A DNA stretch of 64,000 nucleotides from Paenibacillus radicis (ex Xue et al. 2023) (GCF_024722015.1 NZ_JANQBD010000015.1:1-64000); one strand, 5' to 3'. Positions 6,887 to 15,757 are shown, numbered from the stretch's first letter. The notes: generated from the sequence alone by a model not told the origin. Numbers and translations: made by a program.

Positions 6887-7191
6887 ATGCTGTGATTATC
6901 ACGAATGATGGCATTACCAATAGTAGGGGCAGATTTACTGCCGGAATACTGGAACCGCTAGAACAACATGAATGCATTGAATGTGGCATCACTCTTAGGC
7001 TGGGCGAATACCCAACATGTTCAGAATGCTCCAGTAAGAGAAGGGAGGGCAAAAGAATGAATAAAAAGGCGATCATCCGTAAGGCGTTAAATTGGCTCCA
7101 ATTCGAGGAGGCTGCCAATGAGGGAGCAGTAAAACGGTTTGCTCGATATAAATACGAACAGTGCATGTCTCAATTGCGGAGTAAAGCATGA
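6883..7191 (+). CDS. Small zinc-ribbon protein, unknown
   Basis: About 100 aa. Residues 29-51 carry two CxxC knuckles (CIECG and CSEC) that should bind zinc. The rest is a basic helical tail with KKAIIRKALNWLQFEEAANE. The start may be GTG 6883, overlapping the KTSC stop, or GTG 6892, which has better spacing from AAGGAG. Coupled on both sides to small early genes. Function unknown. Confidence 0.6.
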   Translation: MNAVIITNDGITNSRGRFTAGILEPLEQHECIECGITLRLGEYPTCSECSSKRREGKRMNKKAIIRKALNWLQFEEAANEGAVKRFARYKYEQCMSQLRSKA

Positions 7192-7340
7192 GCATTAAAG
7201 TTGAAGGAACGTATCTCTCGCCTGATCAAAGAAATCGATTCAAGGAAAAAGCTTCCTTGAAAAAGAGAAAAACCAGCTCTGCAAAAGCTGATTTCTCGAA
7301 AGTTTTACGTAAGTTTTTAGGCCAAGTATCTACCGACTAA
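7188..7340 (+). CDS. Small basic protein, unknown
   Basis: 50 aa, overlapping the previous gene in an ATGA. The sequence starts MSIKVEGTYLSPDQRNRF and continues very lysine-rich, ending FLGQVSTD. It may be a small DNA-binding or regulatory peptide. No family recognised; supported mainly by position and coupling. Confidence 0.45.
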   Translation: MSIKVEGTYLSPDQRNRFKEKASLKKRKTSSAKADFSKVLRKFLGQVSTD

Positions 7341-7385
7341 AGAGATGCTTGCCTCCAATTATAAACGATTTCGGAGGAAATGGGA

Positions 7386-8249
7386 ATGAGTGAGGTTGTT
7401 GAAATACAAGATCCACATAACTGGATACCGGCTAACACTCAGGGTGGACAGTTATTCATCAATGTAGAGCAAGTTGCTGGAGTTGTTCAACTTAACAGCA
7501 TAGACAACCATATTTATCAAATAGAAGAAACCGGGGAATGGCTTATTACCACTGATGGGTACAAAGCTTGCAATAAAGTGGCTGGAGTCCAATGTATCTC
7601 ACCTGATTCCCTGCTGCTTCCAGACGGTAAAACTGTTAGCAACCCTTACGTCGAATTTGATCAAGCAACCGGAACTGCACATAGGTTTTGGGCGCGTCAT
7701 ATCACAATTGGAAAGAACTCTTCTGGAATGCCTTCTATAATATCAGTCACTATTCTGTTGGATGCAAAAATAGCCTTTGCAGAAGAACTGTCAAGGGCAA
7801 TCGAAAAAAATAAGGATGCTGGACGCTACTACATGGCTGGGACTCTCAGCAAGGATGAGTTGAAGTCCGGCATGTACATACTCTTCGATGGAGATATGGG
7901 TATCTATGGAGATAGAACCTATCCCGAAGTTGTAGCTGCAGTCCAAAACTTCATCAATAATAAGCGATACGGCGACAAGAAGGCATGGACGATGGCCCTT
8001 AAAACATCCTTGCAGCGCCAACCGTGTATGCCTCCACCCAAAACAAGAGCTTTGAATGGCTTCGCTAAAGTCCTTGTAGCAGCTTACAAATCCGACTTTG
8101 AAGAGAAGGATATAGTAGCTATGATCCGCGAGTACACCGAAACAGGAACTGTCTCAGGTGCGGACGTATCTGAAACAATTGGAGACATATCCAAAGAGCG
8201 CGATACTGAAGATTTTAAATTGTTGTCCGATGGAGGGATGAGGTTCTAA
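7386..8249 (+). CDS. Candidate single-strand annealing protein (RecT-like role)
   Basis: 287 aa from ATG 7386, chosen because GGAGG lies 8 nt upstream; ATG 7380 is only 2 nt from it. The central part (LPDGKTVSNPYVEFD, RHITIG, FAEELSRAIEKNK, FINNKRYGDKKAWTMALKTS) has the layout of phage annealing proteins: an early strand with a conserved NPY, then a helix with a basic lysine-rich patch. The assignment also rests on context, directly ahead of an SMC-like ATPase and a UvrD-like helicase. I could not verify homology by search, so another recombination or replication role is possible. Confidence 0.45.
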   Translation: MSEVVEIQDPHNWIPANTQGGQLFINVEQVAGVVQLNSIDNHIYQIEETGEWLITTDGYKACNKVAGVQCISPDSLLLPDGKTVSNPYVEFDQATGTAHRFWARHITIGKNSSGMPSIISVTILLDAKIAFAEELSRAIEKNKDAGRYYMAGTLSKDELKSGMYILFDGDMGIYGDRTYPEVVAAVQNFINNKRYGDKKAWTMALKTSLQRQPCMPPPKTRALNGFAKVLVAAYKSDFEEKDIVAMIREYTETGTVSGADVSETIGDISKERDTEDFKLLSDGGMRF

Positions 8250-10402
8250 TGATCAAATCGATTCGAATCAAAAATATTAAAGATAAATCCTTTACTCAGC
8301 AACTCACCGGCAAAGATATATTTATCGGTCCTAATGGATCTGGTAAATCGACCATACAGCAGGCGATTGGTTTTTCAATGCTTGGATATGTACCTGGTGA
8401 AGGCAAGAAAATACAAGAAACATTTGAATTAAGCAGCGGAGATGAAATGTCCGCGGGGCTTCAAACTGAGAAATTCTCATTTGATCGTGTCATTAAAAGG
8501 ACATCGAAGCTCAATAGCGATGGTAAAAACGATATCAAGTACAGCGAATCACTTACAGTATCGCCAAACAAGGGTGAAAAGACCGTTGCCCAACTGGAAG
8601 CCCGGATAGCCAGTGAAATCGGCAGCTTCCCCATGGTGTTTGACTTCGCTCTATTTACGGAATTATCAGATGCCAAAAAAAGAGATCACATGTATTCTTT
8701 ATCCCCAATAACAAACGATTCTTGGAATAAGGCGAGGGTTTCTGAGCATTTGAATAAAACGATTCTTACCGAAGTGTTGAAAGCAAATACTCCTGAAATA
8801 TATGAGGCAACTCAAGAATTGATAGCTGATTGCATGGAAATGTGGCCTTCGGATTACGATCTAACGTCCGGACTGCAGGCGGTGATTGCTTGGGTTGAAA
8901 GCCAACAGAAGGATTGGAACAAAAAGAAAAGCGATGCAACCGGTGCGGTCCGCGAACTGAATGAAATGAAAAATCAGCTTGAGGAAACGGATCGGGATAT
9001 CGTTGCCAAGAAAAAAGAACTGCAGAAGCTACGGGTTGATCATACCGATGTTCACGGACAGATAACAGCCGGTTGTGAGATAAAGCGGCAATGGGACAAC
9101 AAGCAGGAACGTATAAACGAACTGAAGATTGGAATCGAACAATTGATTTCATTACTCCGTGTTCCGGATGAAACGGATTATGAAGCACAGGTTAATACCA
9201 TTAAGGAACGCATTAAACAAACGGATATTGCGGTTGAATCGGAAGAAATTCAAAAACAGATCAATGCCTTTCACTTTCTGAAAAGCGAAAACGAAGATGC
9301 TTCTAACAAAATAAATCAAGAAATCAACAAACTGGAAAGCGAACTTCGCACATACGATACTGTTACTAAAAATATTCAAGAAAAAGGCATTGGCATGTGT
9401 GTTTTGAGCGAAAACATTGGCTGTGACAAGGATTTTTCGGGATTCATTCATTTTGCAATAGATAACGGAGCTAAGATTAAAATCAAGATTCACGCATTGA
9501 ACGAAGATCGAAAAGCTTTATTAGAAGAAGGACGGTCGCTATATTCTCAATCGGATGATTTAGAGACTAAAAAACGCTTGCTGTATCAGACGTTTACTGA
9601 TGAATCTAAATTAAATGAGCGTTTACGCAGCGATATTGAAACCATTAGAAAAACAGAGCAAATAGCGCTACAAGAGCGTCAAGACAAAGTAAACAAGCAA
9701 GCTTCGTTGCAAGAAGAATTGAATCGACTTGTCGGTGAAAAGATGCCAACGTTCGCGCCATTGGATTTATTGGAGCCTCAATTAGAGGCTTTGACTAACC
9801 AAATATCGGAAGCTGAAAGAGTACTGGAAGAAAAAGAAAAAGAAAAAGCCAAGGTCACCCTTTCCAATAAGCAAGCAGCAATTCTCAGTGCAAGCAAAGC
9901 CCAGTACTACTTTACAGGCTGCAAGAAAATATCAGAAGCATTGGGGGCCAAAGGAATACAAGGGGAGCTTGTTAAGAGCATTCTTGGACCTATAGAAGCT
10001 GCAGTGAATGAGAACCTACAGCTTATGGGCATAAACTATCCTGCTTACTTCTCAACCGAATCGGAAACGGGCAAGGAAGTATTCCGTTTTGGCTGGATCA
10101 AGGGCGAACGTCGAATTAACTTCAATGTTCTGTCCAAAGGCGAGAAACTGATGTTCCTTTCTGCATTCCTAGTCACCTTATTAGAACGAGCAGATCCTCC
10201 ACTCAAAGTACTGGCTTTAGATGAAATCCAGAATCTTGATAAAAATAATTTCCTGAATGTTCTTAATGGCCTTGCTGCCTTATCTCACAAGTTGGATAAC
10301 ATCATTATTGCAGGTGTAGTTGATCCTATGGAAATAGAAGGCTGGACCTTCTGGGATCTGACTCCAAATACCGAGAGTGATTGGTTAAATGAATCTAACT
10401 GA
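8249..10402 (+). CDS. SMC/Rad50-like ATPase of the phage recombination block
   Basis: 717 aa. Walker A GPNGSGKST is at 27-35, followed by about 550 residues that are mostly coiled coil, then the ABC signature LSKGEKL (628) and Walker B LALDEIQ (D658, E659). This is the head-coil-head layout of SbcC/Rad50/RecN-type proteins, shorter than SbcC (about 1050 aa), and no CxxC zinc hook is evident at the coil apex. No SbcD/Mre11 nuclease is adjacent. The start overlaps the previous stop (TAATG) and the end overlaps the helicase start by 14 bases. It is likely to act on DNA ends with its two neighbours. Confidence 0.85.
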   Translation: MIKSIRIKNIKDKSFTQQLTGKDIFIGPNGSGKSTIQQAIGFSMLGYVPGEGKKIQETFELSSGDEMSAGLQTEKFSFDRVIKRTSKLNSDGKNDIKYSESLTVSPNKGEKTVAQLEARIASEIGSFPMVFDFALFTELSDAKKRDHMYSLSPITNDSWNKARVSEHLNKTILTEVLKANTPEIYEATQELIADCMEMWPSDYDLTSGLQAVIAWVESQQKDWNKKKSDATGAVRELNEMKNQLEETDRDIVAKKKELQKLRVDHTDVHGQITAGCEIKRQWDNKQERINELKIGIEQLISLLRVPDETDYEAQVNTIKERIKQTDIAVESEEIQKQINAFHFLKSENEDASNKINQEINKLESELRTYDTVTKNIQEKGIGMCVLSENIGCDKDFSGFIHFAIDNGAKIKIKIHALNEDRKALLEEGRSLYSQSDDLETKKRLLYQTFTDESKLNERLRSDIETIRKTEQIALQERQDKVNKQASLQEELNRLVGEKMPTFAPLDLLEPQLEALTNQISEAERVLEEKEKEKAKVTLSNKQAAILSASKAQYYFTGCKKISEALGAKGIQGELVKSILGPIEAAVNENLQLMGINYPAYFSTESETGKEVFRFGWIKGERRINFNVLSKGEKLMFLSAFLVTLLERADPPLKVLALDEIQNLDKNNFLNVLNGLAALSHKLDNIIIAGVVDPMEIEGWTFWDLTPNTESDWLNESN

Positions 10403-12203
10403 GGGACTAAATGCCGAACAAGCTCAGGCCGTAATGTCGGAATCACAGCGAATCCTTATGTTAGCCGGGGCAGGGACGGGTAAAACCCGCACTCTAACCC
10501 ATCGTCTGGCTCATCTAAATCTAAACTGTCGAGTAAGTACTTCTTCTATTATAGCCATTACATTTACCCGAGCAGCCGCTAAGGAAATGAAAGAACGCCT
10601 GATTCCTCTGATCGGTACTGAGGCAAAGAAATTGATATGTTGCACGTTCCACGCTCTCGCCGTTCGTATATTGCAAGAATGGGGCCATCGGCTAGGGTTG
10701 GACAAACAGTTCACCATCTATAGCCAAGAGGACCGGGAAGAGGTTATTAAATCAATCATATCGAGTGCTGTATATCATACGACACACGGCAGAATGAAAG
10801 ATATGAAATGGAACTTCAAGAAAAACACTCAGGAACAAGCCGTTTGGAACGAGTATCAATGGCAGCTTAAGCGCTTTAATGCGGTTGATCTGGACTTCCT
10901 CATCCTGAAGGTCAATGAGTTGTTCACAAAGCATCCTGATGTTGCACAATACTATCGAAAGGTCTGGAAATATGTTTTCGTGGACGAATTCCAGGATACG
11001 AACAACGAGCAGTTGCAGTCAATCAAACTACTTGATCCAACTAACTTATTCGGTATTGGTGATGATTTTCAAACCATCTACACCTTCAATGGAGCTAGAG
11101 TGGAGAATATTTTGGAGTTTCCTTTGGAGTTTCCGGGCACCGAAATCATTAAACTTGAAACGAATTATCGCTCAACAAGGCAAATCATCGAAGCTGCCAA
11201 CAACCTAATAAGATATAACGTCAATCAAACGCGAAAGAACCTATTCTCAGACCGAGATGGAGATCCTGTTAAATTCTCAACATATCAGGATGCTGATGCT
11301 GAAGCAAACGCCATAGTCAAAGCAATTGCAGATAAGCCCGCTGGCAAACATTACTCTGATTTTGCTGTATTAGCCAGAACGAATGCGCAAATTGATCATG
11401 TATACAGATCGTTAAAGAGCGCAGGCATTCCCTGTGTGATCATAAGTGGTTCGGATGATCCACTCAAACAGCAGGACGTTAAATCATTACTTTCATATCT
11501 GGATTGGATTTTCAATCCGAAAGATGAAACAAACTTCAAGAGAATCATCCATTTTCCAGAACGTACCTTTACAGATATTCAACTCCAGCAGGCCGAACAA
11601 ATTGCGATCGATGAATCAATTCCATTATGGAAAGCAATGATTCGTTCTTTTGAAAACAAAGTATTCCAGTTTGCAAGCAATCTTAATCAATTGGCTGAAG
11701 GTGTAAGGGATACTTACTTTGCTTCCGATGCGTTCGTTAGGCTTGTTCAACAGCTTAAATTGAAGGAATTTTATGCAGAGAGATCCTTGGCAAATAGGAT
11801 AGCAGATATCGAACGAGTCATTACTTATATCTTGTACTGGACCGAACGGCAGCAGAAGGCGGGGGAGGATCATAGCCCCACTGCATTCTTAAAATGGGTC
11901 AAGATTCGCGATATCCAAGAAAAGCTGATGGAGGACCGGGATGCGGTAAAACTCATGACGATTCACGGCAGTAAGGGTTTGGAATTCCCAGAGGTGTTCC
12001 TGATCGGAATGAATGAAGGGACGTTTCCGAATCGGAACACTAAGAATATGGAGGAAGAGCGGCGGCTTGGATTTGTGGCCGTAACTAGGGCAAAGTTTAA
12101 ATTGAATGTTTCTTCAACTAGAACAGCAAATAATTGGGGAAAGGTCGAATCGACCGAGCCTAGCCGGTTTATCAATGAAATGAAGGAGAGTGTTATTCTG
12201 TGA
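10389..12203 (+). CDS. UvrD/PcrA-family superfamily 1 DNA helicase
   Basis: 604 aa with the full SF1A motif set: motif I AGAGTGKT (26-33), Ia ITFTRAAAKEM, II VDEFQDT (198-204), III GDDFQTIYTFNGA, IV LETNYRST, V MTIHGSKGLEFPEVFLIG and VI VAVTRAKFKLNVS. It is shorter than PcrA (about 730 aa) and lacks the C-terminal Tudor-like domain. It probably unwinds DNA 3' to 5' in replication or recombination with the neighbouring ATPase. Overlapping genes on both sides show tight operon coupling. Confidence 0.93.
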   Translation: MNLTEGLNAEQAQAVMSESQRILMLAGAGTGKTRTLTHRLAHLNLNCRVSTSSIIAITFTRAAAKEMKERLIPLIGTEAKKLICCTFHALAVRILQEWGHRLGLDKQFTIYSQEDREEVIKSIISSAVYHTTHGRMKDMKWNFKKNTQEQAVWNEYQWQLKRFNAVDLDFLILKVNELFTKHPDVAQYYRKVWKYVFVDEFQDTNNEQLQSIKLLDPTNLFGIGDDFQTIYTFNGARVENILEFPLEFPGTEIIKLETNYRSTRQIIEAANNLIRYNVNQTRKNLFSDRDGDPVKFSTYQDADAEANAIVKAIADKPAGKHYSDFAVLARTNAQIDHVYRSLKSAGIPCVIISGSDDPLKQQDVKSLLSYLDWIFNPKDETNFKRIIHFPERTFTDIQLQQAEQIAIDESIPLWKAMIRSFENKVFQFASNLNQLAEGVRDTYFASDAFVRLVQQLKLKEFYAERSLANRIADIERVITYILYWTERQQKAGEDHSPTAFLKWVKIRDIQEKLMEDRDAVKLMTIHGSKGLEFPEVFLIGMNEGTFPNRNTKNMEEERRLGFVAVTRAKFKLNVSSTRTANNWGKVESTEPSRFINEMKESVIL

Positions 12204-12478
12204 TTCCTAATATAAGCGTTGGTTTTGTGAAATATGGCATATTAGTTGCAACAAGGAAGGCGGTTAGCGTTAAAAAATTCATCGAAGCTGTTGATAAAAC
12301 GCACGGCATGAGAGCATACCTGGACGGAGCTTATATTATTGTTGAAGGTCAAGATAAAAACTATGTACGCGGAAAAGTACCTGTTTCGGATTTGAAAAAG
12401 GCGATTAAAGGCACAACTCTGGGGCATTTTTCTTGCTACGACCCAGAATTGGTCATGAGAGATACTAAGATATTTTGA
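12200..12478 (+). CDS. Small early protein, unknown
   Basis: 92 aa from GTG 12200, overlapping the helicase stop by four bases. It contains FIEAVDKTHGMRAYLDGAY and the basic segment VSDLKKAIKG, consistent with a compact alpha/beta fold. No recognised domain. Position implies co-expression with the helicase. Confidence 0.55.
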   Translation: MIPNISVGFVKYGILVATRKAVSVKKFIEAVDKTHGMRAYLDGAYIIVEGQDKNYVRGKVPVSDLKKAIKGTTLGHFSCYDPELVMRDTKIF

Positions 12479-12505
12479 TTTAAGTGAATAGAAAGGTGGC
12501 TGCAT

Positions 12506-12904
12506 ATGGCTCTGCAAGAACAATACTCAATCGGGCAACTGTATAGACTAGCGGACCAGTGCAGCCATGATTATCCGGTTACATTGGCTAAAAAGATTGA
12601 AATCTTAACGGAAGTTCAAGTTCTTTTGGGAAGAAAAGCTGCAGAGGCCGTAAGGGAATACAAGCGAACCTATGCACAACGGAAGAGGCATTATGCAGAG
12701 GCGTATCTCGCTGCGACAAAGGACAAGGCTCAACATGCAGAGCTGGCGGTTACTGATTTACGGATGCAAGAAGCGGATCTAGAAGCTGATAAAGTCCGTT
12801 GGTCACATGCATTCGAATCAAACGGAGAGGTTATTAATTCGTTGAAATACAGTCTAAAAGTATTGTTGGCTGAATATCAGAATCCAGCTAATGGAGTTAG
12901 GTAA
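12506..12904 (+). CDS. Phage protein of unknown function, helical
   Basis: 132 aa, almost entirely helical, from IGQLYRLADQCSHDYP through a charged coiled coil (LRMQEADLEADKVRW) to SLKYSLKVLLAEYQNP. Similar small helical proteins are frequent in Firmicute phage early operons and have no assigned function. ATG 12506 follows GAAAGGTGG. Confidence 0.55.
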   Translation: MALQEQYSIGQLYRLADQCSHDYPVTLAKKIEILTEVQVLLGRKAAEAVREYKRTYAQRKRHYAEAYLAATKDKAQHAELAVTDLRMQEADLEADKVRWSHAFESNGEVINSLKYSLKVLLAEYQNPANGVR

Positions 12905-12928
12905 CACGTATTAAGGGGGTGATAGAAA

Positions 12929-14089
12929 GTGGATTATCAAACATTAGAGGGCAGTCCAATGCTTCACGGTGATTGTAGGTTAGTAATGCAAAACCTGCCA
13001 GCGGAGTTCTTTAACTGCTGTGTTACTAGCCCCCCTTATTTATGGGTTCGTGATTATGGTGTTCCGCCGAGCGAATGGCCTTCAGTTGCTTATACGCAGA
13101 TGGCAGGGCTGCCGCCGATTACCGTTCCGGATTGGACTGGATGCCTCGGACTGGAGCCAACTGTCGAAATGTTTGTTGGCCACATTGTTCTCGTATTCCG
13201 CGAAGTATGGCGGGTATTGCGAGATGACGGAACGCTCTGGCTGAACTTCGGTGATACGTATGAAGGCAGCATGAAGGGACGGAATGCCGATGGTGCAGGG
13301 AACCCGGGTGGAATGCACAAACAGCATCGTGGGCAGTTTGCCGGAACTATCATTCCTAAGGAACACAAAGCAAAATATTTGAAACCAAAGGACTTAATAG
13401 GAATTCCTTGGCGTGTAGCATTCGCACTGCAGGCAGATGGATGGTATCTCAGAATGGATAACATCTGGAGCAAACCTAACTGCATGCCAGAGAGTGTGAC
13501 TGATCGGCCGACAAAGGCGCATGAGTACATGTTTCTGTTGAGCAAGAACAGTCGGTATTATTACGATTCCGAAGCGATAAAGGAGCCTCTGACTGAATCA
13601 AGTATTGCTAGGTTATCTCAGGATCTCGAGCAACAAGCTGGATCGACTCGTGCCAATGGTGAAGGTAAAACGAACGGTTCAATGAAGGCTGTCGGTGGTT
13701 CAAAGGGGGCTTTTGGTCCTGAACAATCCAGAAAACGTAGTGGCAACACGAAGCGAAAATATGGTGATGAACGTGGCAGACCTGAATCTCACCTTGGGGG
13801 CACTATTCCATGGGAAGGTTCAACAAGAAATAAGCGTTCTGTTTGGAAAGTAGCCACAGCTCAAACGAAAGAGGCACACTTTGCTGCGTTCCCAGAGAAG
13901 CTAATCGAACCTTGTATCTTAGCAGGTTGTCCCGTAGGTGGTCACGTGTTGGACCCATTCGGTGGCATCGGTACAGCAAGGAAAGTGGCATTGGAGAACA
14001 ATCGAAAATGTACACTGATTGATATTAATCCTGACTACATCGATATACAGAAACGCCGGACTGCTGTTATACAGCCCAAACTACTTTAA
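12929..14089 (+). CDS. Orphan beta-class DNA methyltransferase
   Basis: 386 aa. The catalytic motif IV TSPPY (33-37) comes first and the AdoMet-binding motif I region (HVLDPFGGIGTA, about 339-350, then CTLIDINPDY) comes last. That order is diagnostic of the beta class; SPPY favours N4-cytosine but N6-adenine cannot be excluded. Residues about 215-310 between them are low-complexity and basic, and presumably carry the target recognition region. No endonuclease gene is adjacent, so it is a solitary phage methylase, probably guarding against host restriction. Start GTG 12929 after GGGGGTGAT. Confidence 0.9.
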   Translation: MDYQTLEGSPMLHGDCRLVMQNLPAEFFNCCVTSPPYLWVRDYGVPPSEWPSVAYTQMAGLPPITVPDWTGCLGLEPTVEMFVGHIVLVFREVWRVLRDDGTLWLNFGDTYEGSMKGRNADGAGNPGGMHKQHRGQFAGTIIPKEHKAKYLKPKDLIGIPWRVAFALQADGWYLRMDNIWSKPNCMPESVTDRPTKAHEYMFLLSKNSRYYYDSEAIKEPLTESSIARLSQDLEQQAGSTRANGEGKTNGSMKAVGGSKGAFGPEQSRKRSGNTKRKYGDERGRPESHLGGTIPWEGSTRNKRSVWKVATAQTKEAHFAAFPEKLIEPCILAGCPVGGHVLDPFGGIGTARKVALENNRKCTLIDINPDYIDIQKRRTAVIQPKLL

Positions 14090-14109
14090 TAGATTTGGAG
14101 GACTATCAA

Positions 14110-14277
14110 ATGAAGAATGGAAAACGGCTTACAGTAAAACAAAAAGAAATAATGCATAAAAACCAAATAGATTCCTCAATGTGGCTTGTTAGTAAAGTTC
14201 TATCTGATCGATTACTAGTCATTCACAGGCACACAGAAGAGGAAAAAGAAGCGTTTTACAAGGTACCAGGAATATGA
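14110..14277 (+). CDS. DUF6906-like small phage protein
   Basis: 55 aa from ATG 14110, set by TTGGAGGA 8 nt upstream. The pattern MKNGKRLTVKQKEIMHKNQI followed by WLVSKVLSDRLLVIHRHT is typical of a small conserved Firmicute phage family (DUF6906 as I recall it). Function unknown. It overlaps the next start in an ATGA. Confidence 0.6.
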   Translation: MKNGKRLTVKQKEIMHKNQIDSSMWLVSKVLSDRLLVIHRHTEEEKEAFYKVPGI

Positions 14278-14576
14278 GTAGGCAGCAGGCAATATTGGAC
14301 TTTATAACCAGTCACAACAAAGAGAGAGGCTATTCACCGACCATTCGGGAAATCGGTGATGCAGTAGGCTTGAGATCATCAGCGACCGTTTCGGGGTACA
14401 TAGGGAGGCTTGAGAATGATGGTCTTGTTCGGCGTGTCCCTTCATCCGCTAGGACGTTAGAAGTCATATCAATTAAAAAGCCAGCGTCTGAGGTTCGGGT
14501 GATAGAGTCGCATATGGATGTACCCCGTGTAATTGAGTGGCAAGATAGGCGGTATGTATATGTTCCAGTGGGGTGA
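14274..14576 (+). CDS. LexA-type DNA-binding domain without peptidase
   Basis: 100 aa. Residues 1-65 match the LexA winged helix: RQQAILDFITSHNKERGYSP, TIREIGDAVGLRSSATVSGY and RLENDGLVRR. The S24 autopeptidase domain that LexA needs for SOS cleavage is absent; only about 35 residues follow the wing. It may bind SOS boxes or phage sites as a non-cleavable competitor of host LexA, or be a phage regulator of replication genes. It lies between the DUF6906-like gene and the initiator. Confidence 0.8.
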   Translation: MSRQQAILDFITSHNKERGYSPTIREIGDAVGLRSSATVSGYIGRLENDGLVRRVPSSARTLEVISIKKPASEVRVIESHMDVPRVIEWQDRRYVYVPVG

Positions 14577-14581
14577 GGTGA

Positions 14582-15757
14582 GTGGCAAATGTACAACCTG
14601 AGCACGGTACCACCTCAATTGCGAATGAATTGATCCGGCAAGTTTTCATGACCGGTAAGCTCACGAAAACGCAGTTTCAGATCGTGTTCGCCATAATAGA
14701 TGAGTCGTGGTCTTGGTTGGATAGGAGGCACGGGAGAAAGTATAAGATAACGCGCCGCCCAATAAAGCCAAAGGAACTTTCTAATAAAACAAAACTGCAT
14801 ATATCTGATGTGTGCAAGACGATTAATGCACTTGTCGAAGCTAAGGTAATACGTAGGCATTGGGATTACTACAGGTTCAATAAGGATTATGAATCCTGGG
14901 ATCTGAACGCGCTTGCGACAAAAAAGACTAGGGAAAACACCAAGTCTACTAGGGATAATCCCCACTCTTTTAGGGAAAATGCAAACTCAAAAAAAGGATA
15001 TTTATTAGGAGAAAATCCTAGCGCAATAGGTGAAACACCTAATAAAGATGATGAAACTAGGGAAAACACCAACTCAGATAGGGAAATTACCTATCAAGGA
15101 AAATCTTCGGCAACTGTTGGAAGTCTTCGGCAATCATCGGCAATGGCGCTAGGGGAAATCCCTAACGATACTAGGGAAATTCCCTACTCTTGGTGGGGAA
15201 AATCCCTAATGCGATGGCCTTCAATCCTTAGAGCGGCAAGGGTTTCCGAGCCCTTAAATAAAAAAGAAATAAATATAAATAAATTATGGTCTTTATATGA
15301 CTCGATCTATCCTGATTTTTGGTCAAAGTCTCCGGAGTGTCGGTATGACATCGAAGAGCTTGAACAGATATTTGAGTACTTTCAAATGCTTAAGCATACA
15401 AGGTCAAGCGGAAAACTGGCAGAAGGGATTATTGAAAAGGAAATGGATTATTGGGAAAGGTTTGATAAGGATTTAGTTCTAGCCTCCCTCTGGTTACATC
15501 GAGAAAAACACAAGGCCGGGAAGAAGGAGGATTATACCCGCGGTATTATTCGGCGGACACAAGATGAACGAAAGCGAGGGATAATGCCAAATGTCCTCAA
15601 CGAATATCAACAAGCCGGAGCCGGACTTTCTAAGCATGGAGGAAACCCTTCAGGAACCGATCTTCCTCAAATGGCTGGAAGGGGCAAAGGAACGAGCCAG
15701 ACGGGCAGCAGAAGGATCACAGAGGAACACTTCGACAGCTTTGGGATCGGTCAGTAA
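14582..15757 (+). CDS. Phage O-like replication initiator carrying the origin
   Basis: 391 aa. Residues 8-95 match the phage replication protein O N-terminal winged helix, with IANELIRQVF, LTKTQFQIVFAIIDESWSW, SNKTKLHISDVCKTINALVE and VIRRHWDYYRF. Residues about 115-215 are repetitive (RENT, REN, GENPS, GETPN, REITY, GEIPN, REIPY) because they are encoded by the iterons described below. The C-terminal region (about 235-340) resembles the domain that contacts the helicase loader. Starts GTG 14582 after GGTGAGGTGA. It overlaps the loader gene by 167 bp in another frame. It should bind the iterons and recruit the DnaC/DnaI-like protein and the host helicase. Confidence 0.85.
   Translation: MANVQPEHGTTSIANELIRQVFMTGKLTKTQFQIVFAIIDESWSWLDRRHGRKYKITRRPIKPKELSNKTKLHISDVCKTINALVEAKVIRRHWDYYRFNKDYESWDLNALATKKTRENTKSTRDNPHSFRENANSKKGYLLGENPSAIGETPNKDDETRENTNSDREITYQGKSSATVGSLRQSSAMALGEIPNDTREIPYSWWGKSLMRWPSILRAARVSEPLNKKEININKLWSLYDSIYPDFWSKSPECRYDIEELEQIFEYFQMLKHTRSSGKLAEGIIEKEMDYWERFDKDLVLASLWLHREKHKAGKKEDYTRGIIRRTQDERKRGIMPNVLNEYQQAGAGLSKHGGNPSGTDLPQMAGRGKGTSQTGSRRITEEHFDSFGIGQ
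14929..15300 (+). repeat. Probable replication origin: ten palindromic iterons plus AT-rich element
   Basis: Inside the initiator gene, copies of a 14-15 bp palindrome (best copy TAGGGAAATTCCCTA) begin at 14929, 14950, 14971, 15006, 15027, 15058, 15079, 15150, 15172 and 15194. Several spacings are 21 or 22 bp, two helical turns, so they present the same face. Between copies 7 and 8 are three further direct repeats T-C-T/A-TCGGCAA (15104, 15124, 15134). An AT-rich stretch of about 40 bp follows at 15255-15300, a plausible unwinding element. This is the lambda ori arrangement (iterons within O, then AT-rich), and identification as origin is an inference. Confidence 0.75.

Noticed and set aside
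8766..9188. 140-codon minus-strand open frame
   Set aside because: Opposite the SMC-like ATPase; no ribosome binding site and no recognisable features.
14929..15210. Regular short repeats that might be a CRISPR array
   Set aside because: Repeats are only 14-15 bp, palindromic, spaced 21-22 bp and inside the coding frame of the initiator, so they are iterons, not CRISPR repeats with unique spacers of about 30 bp.
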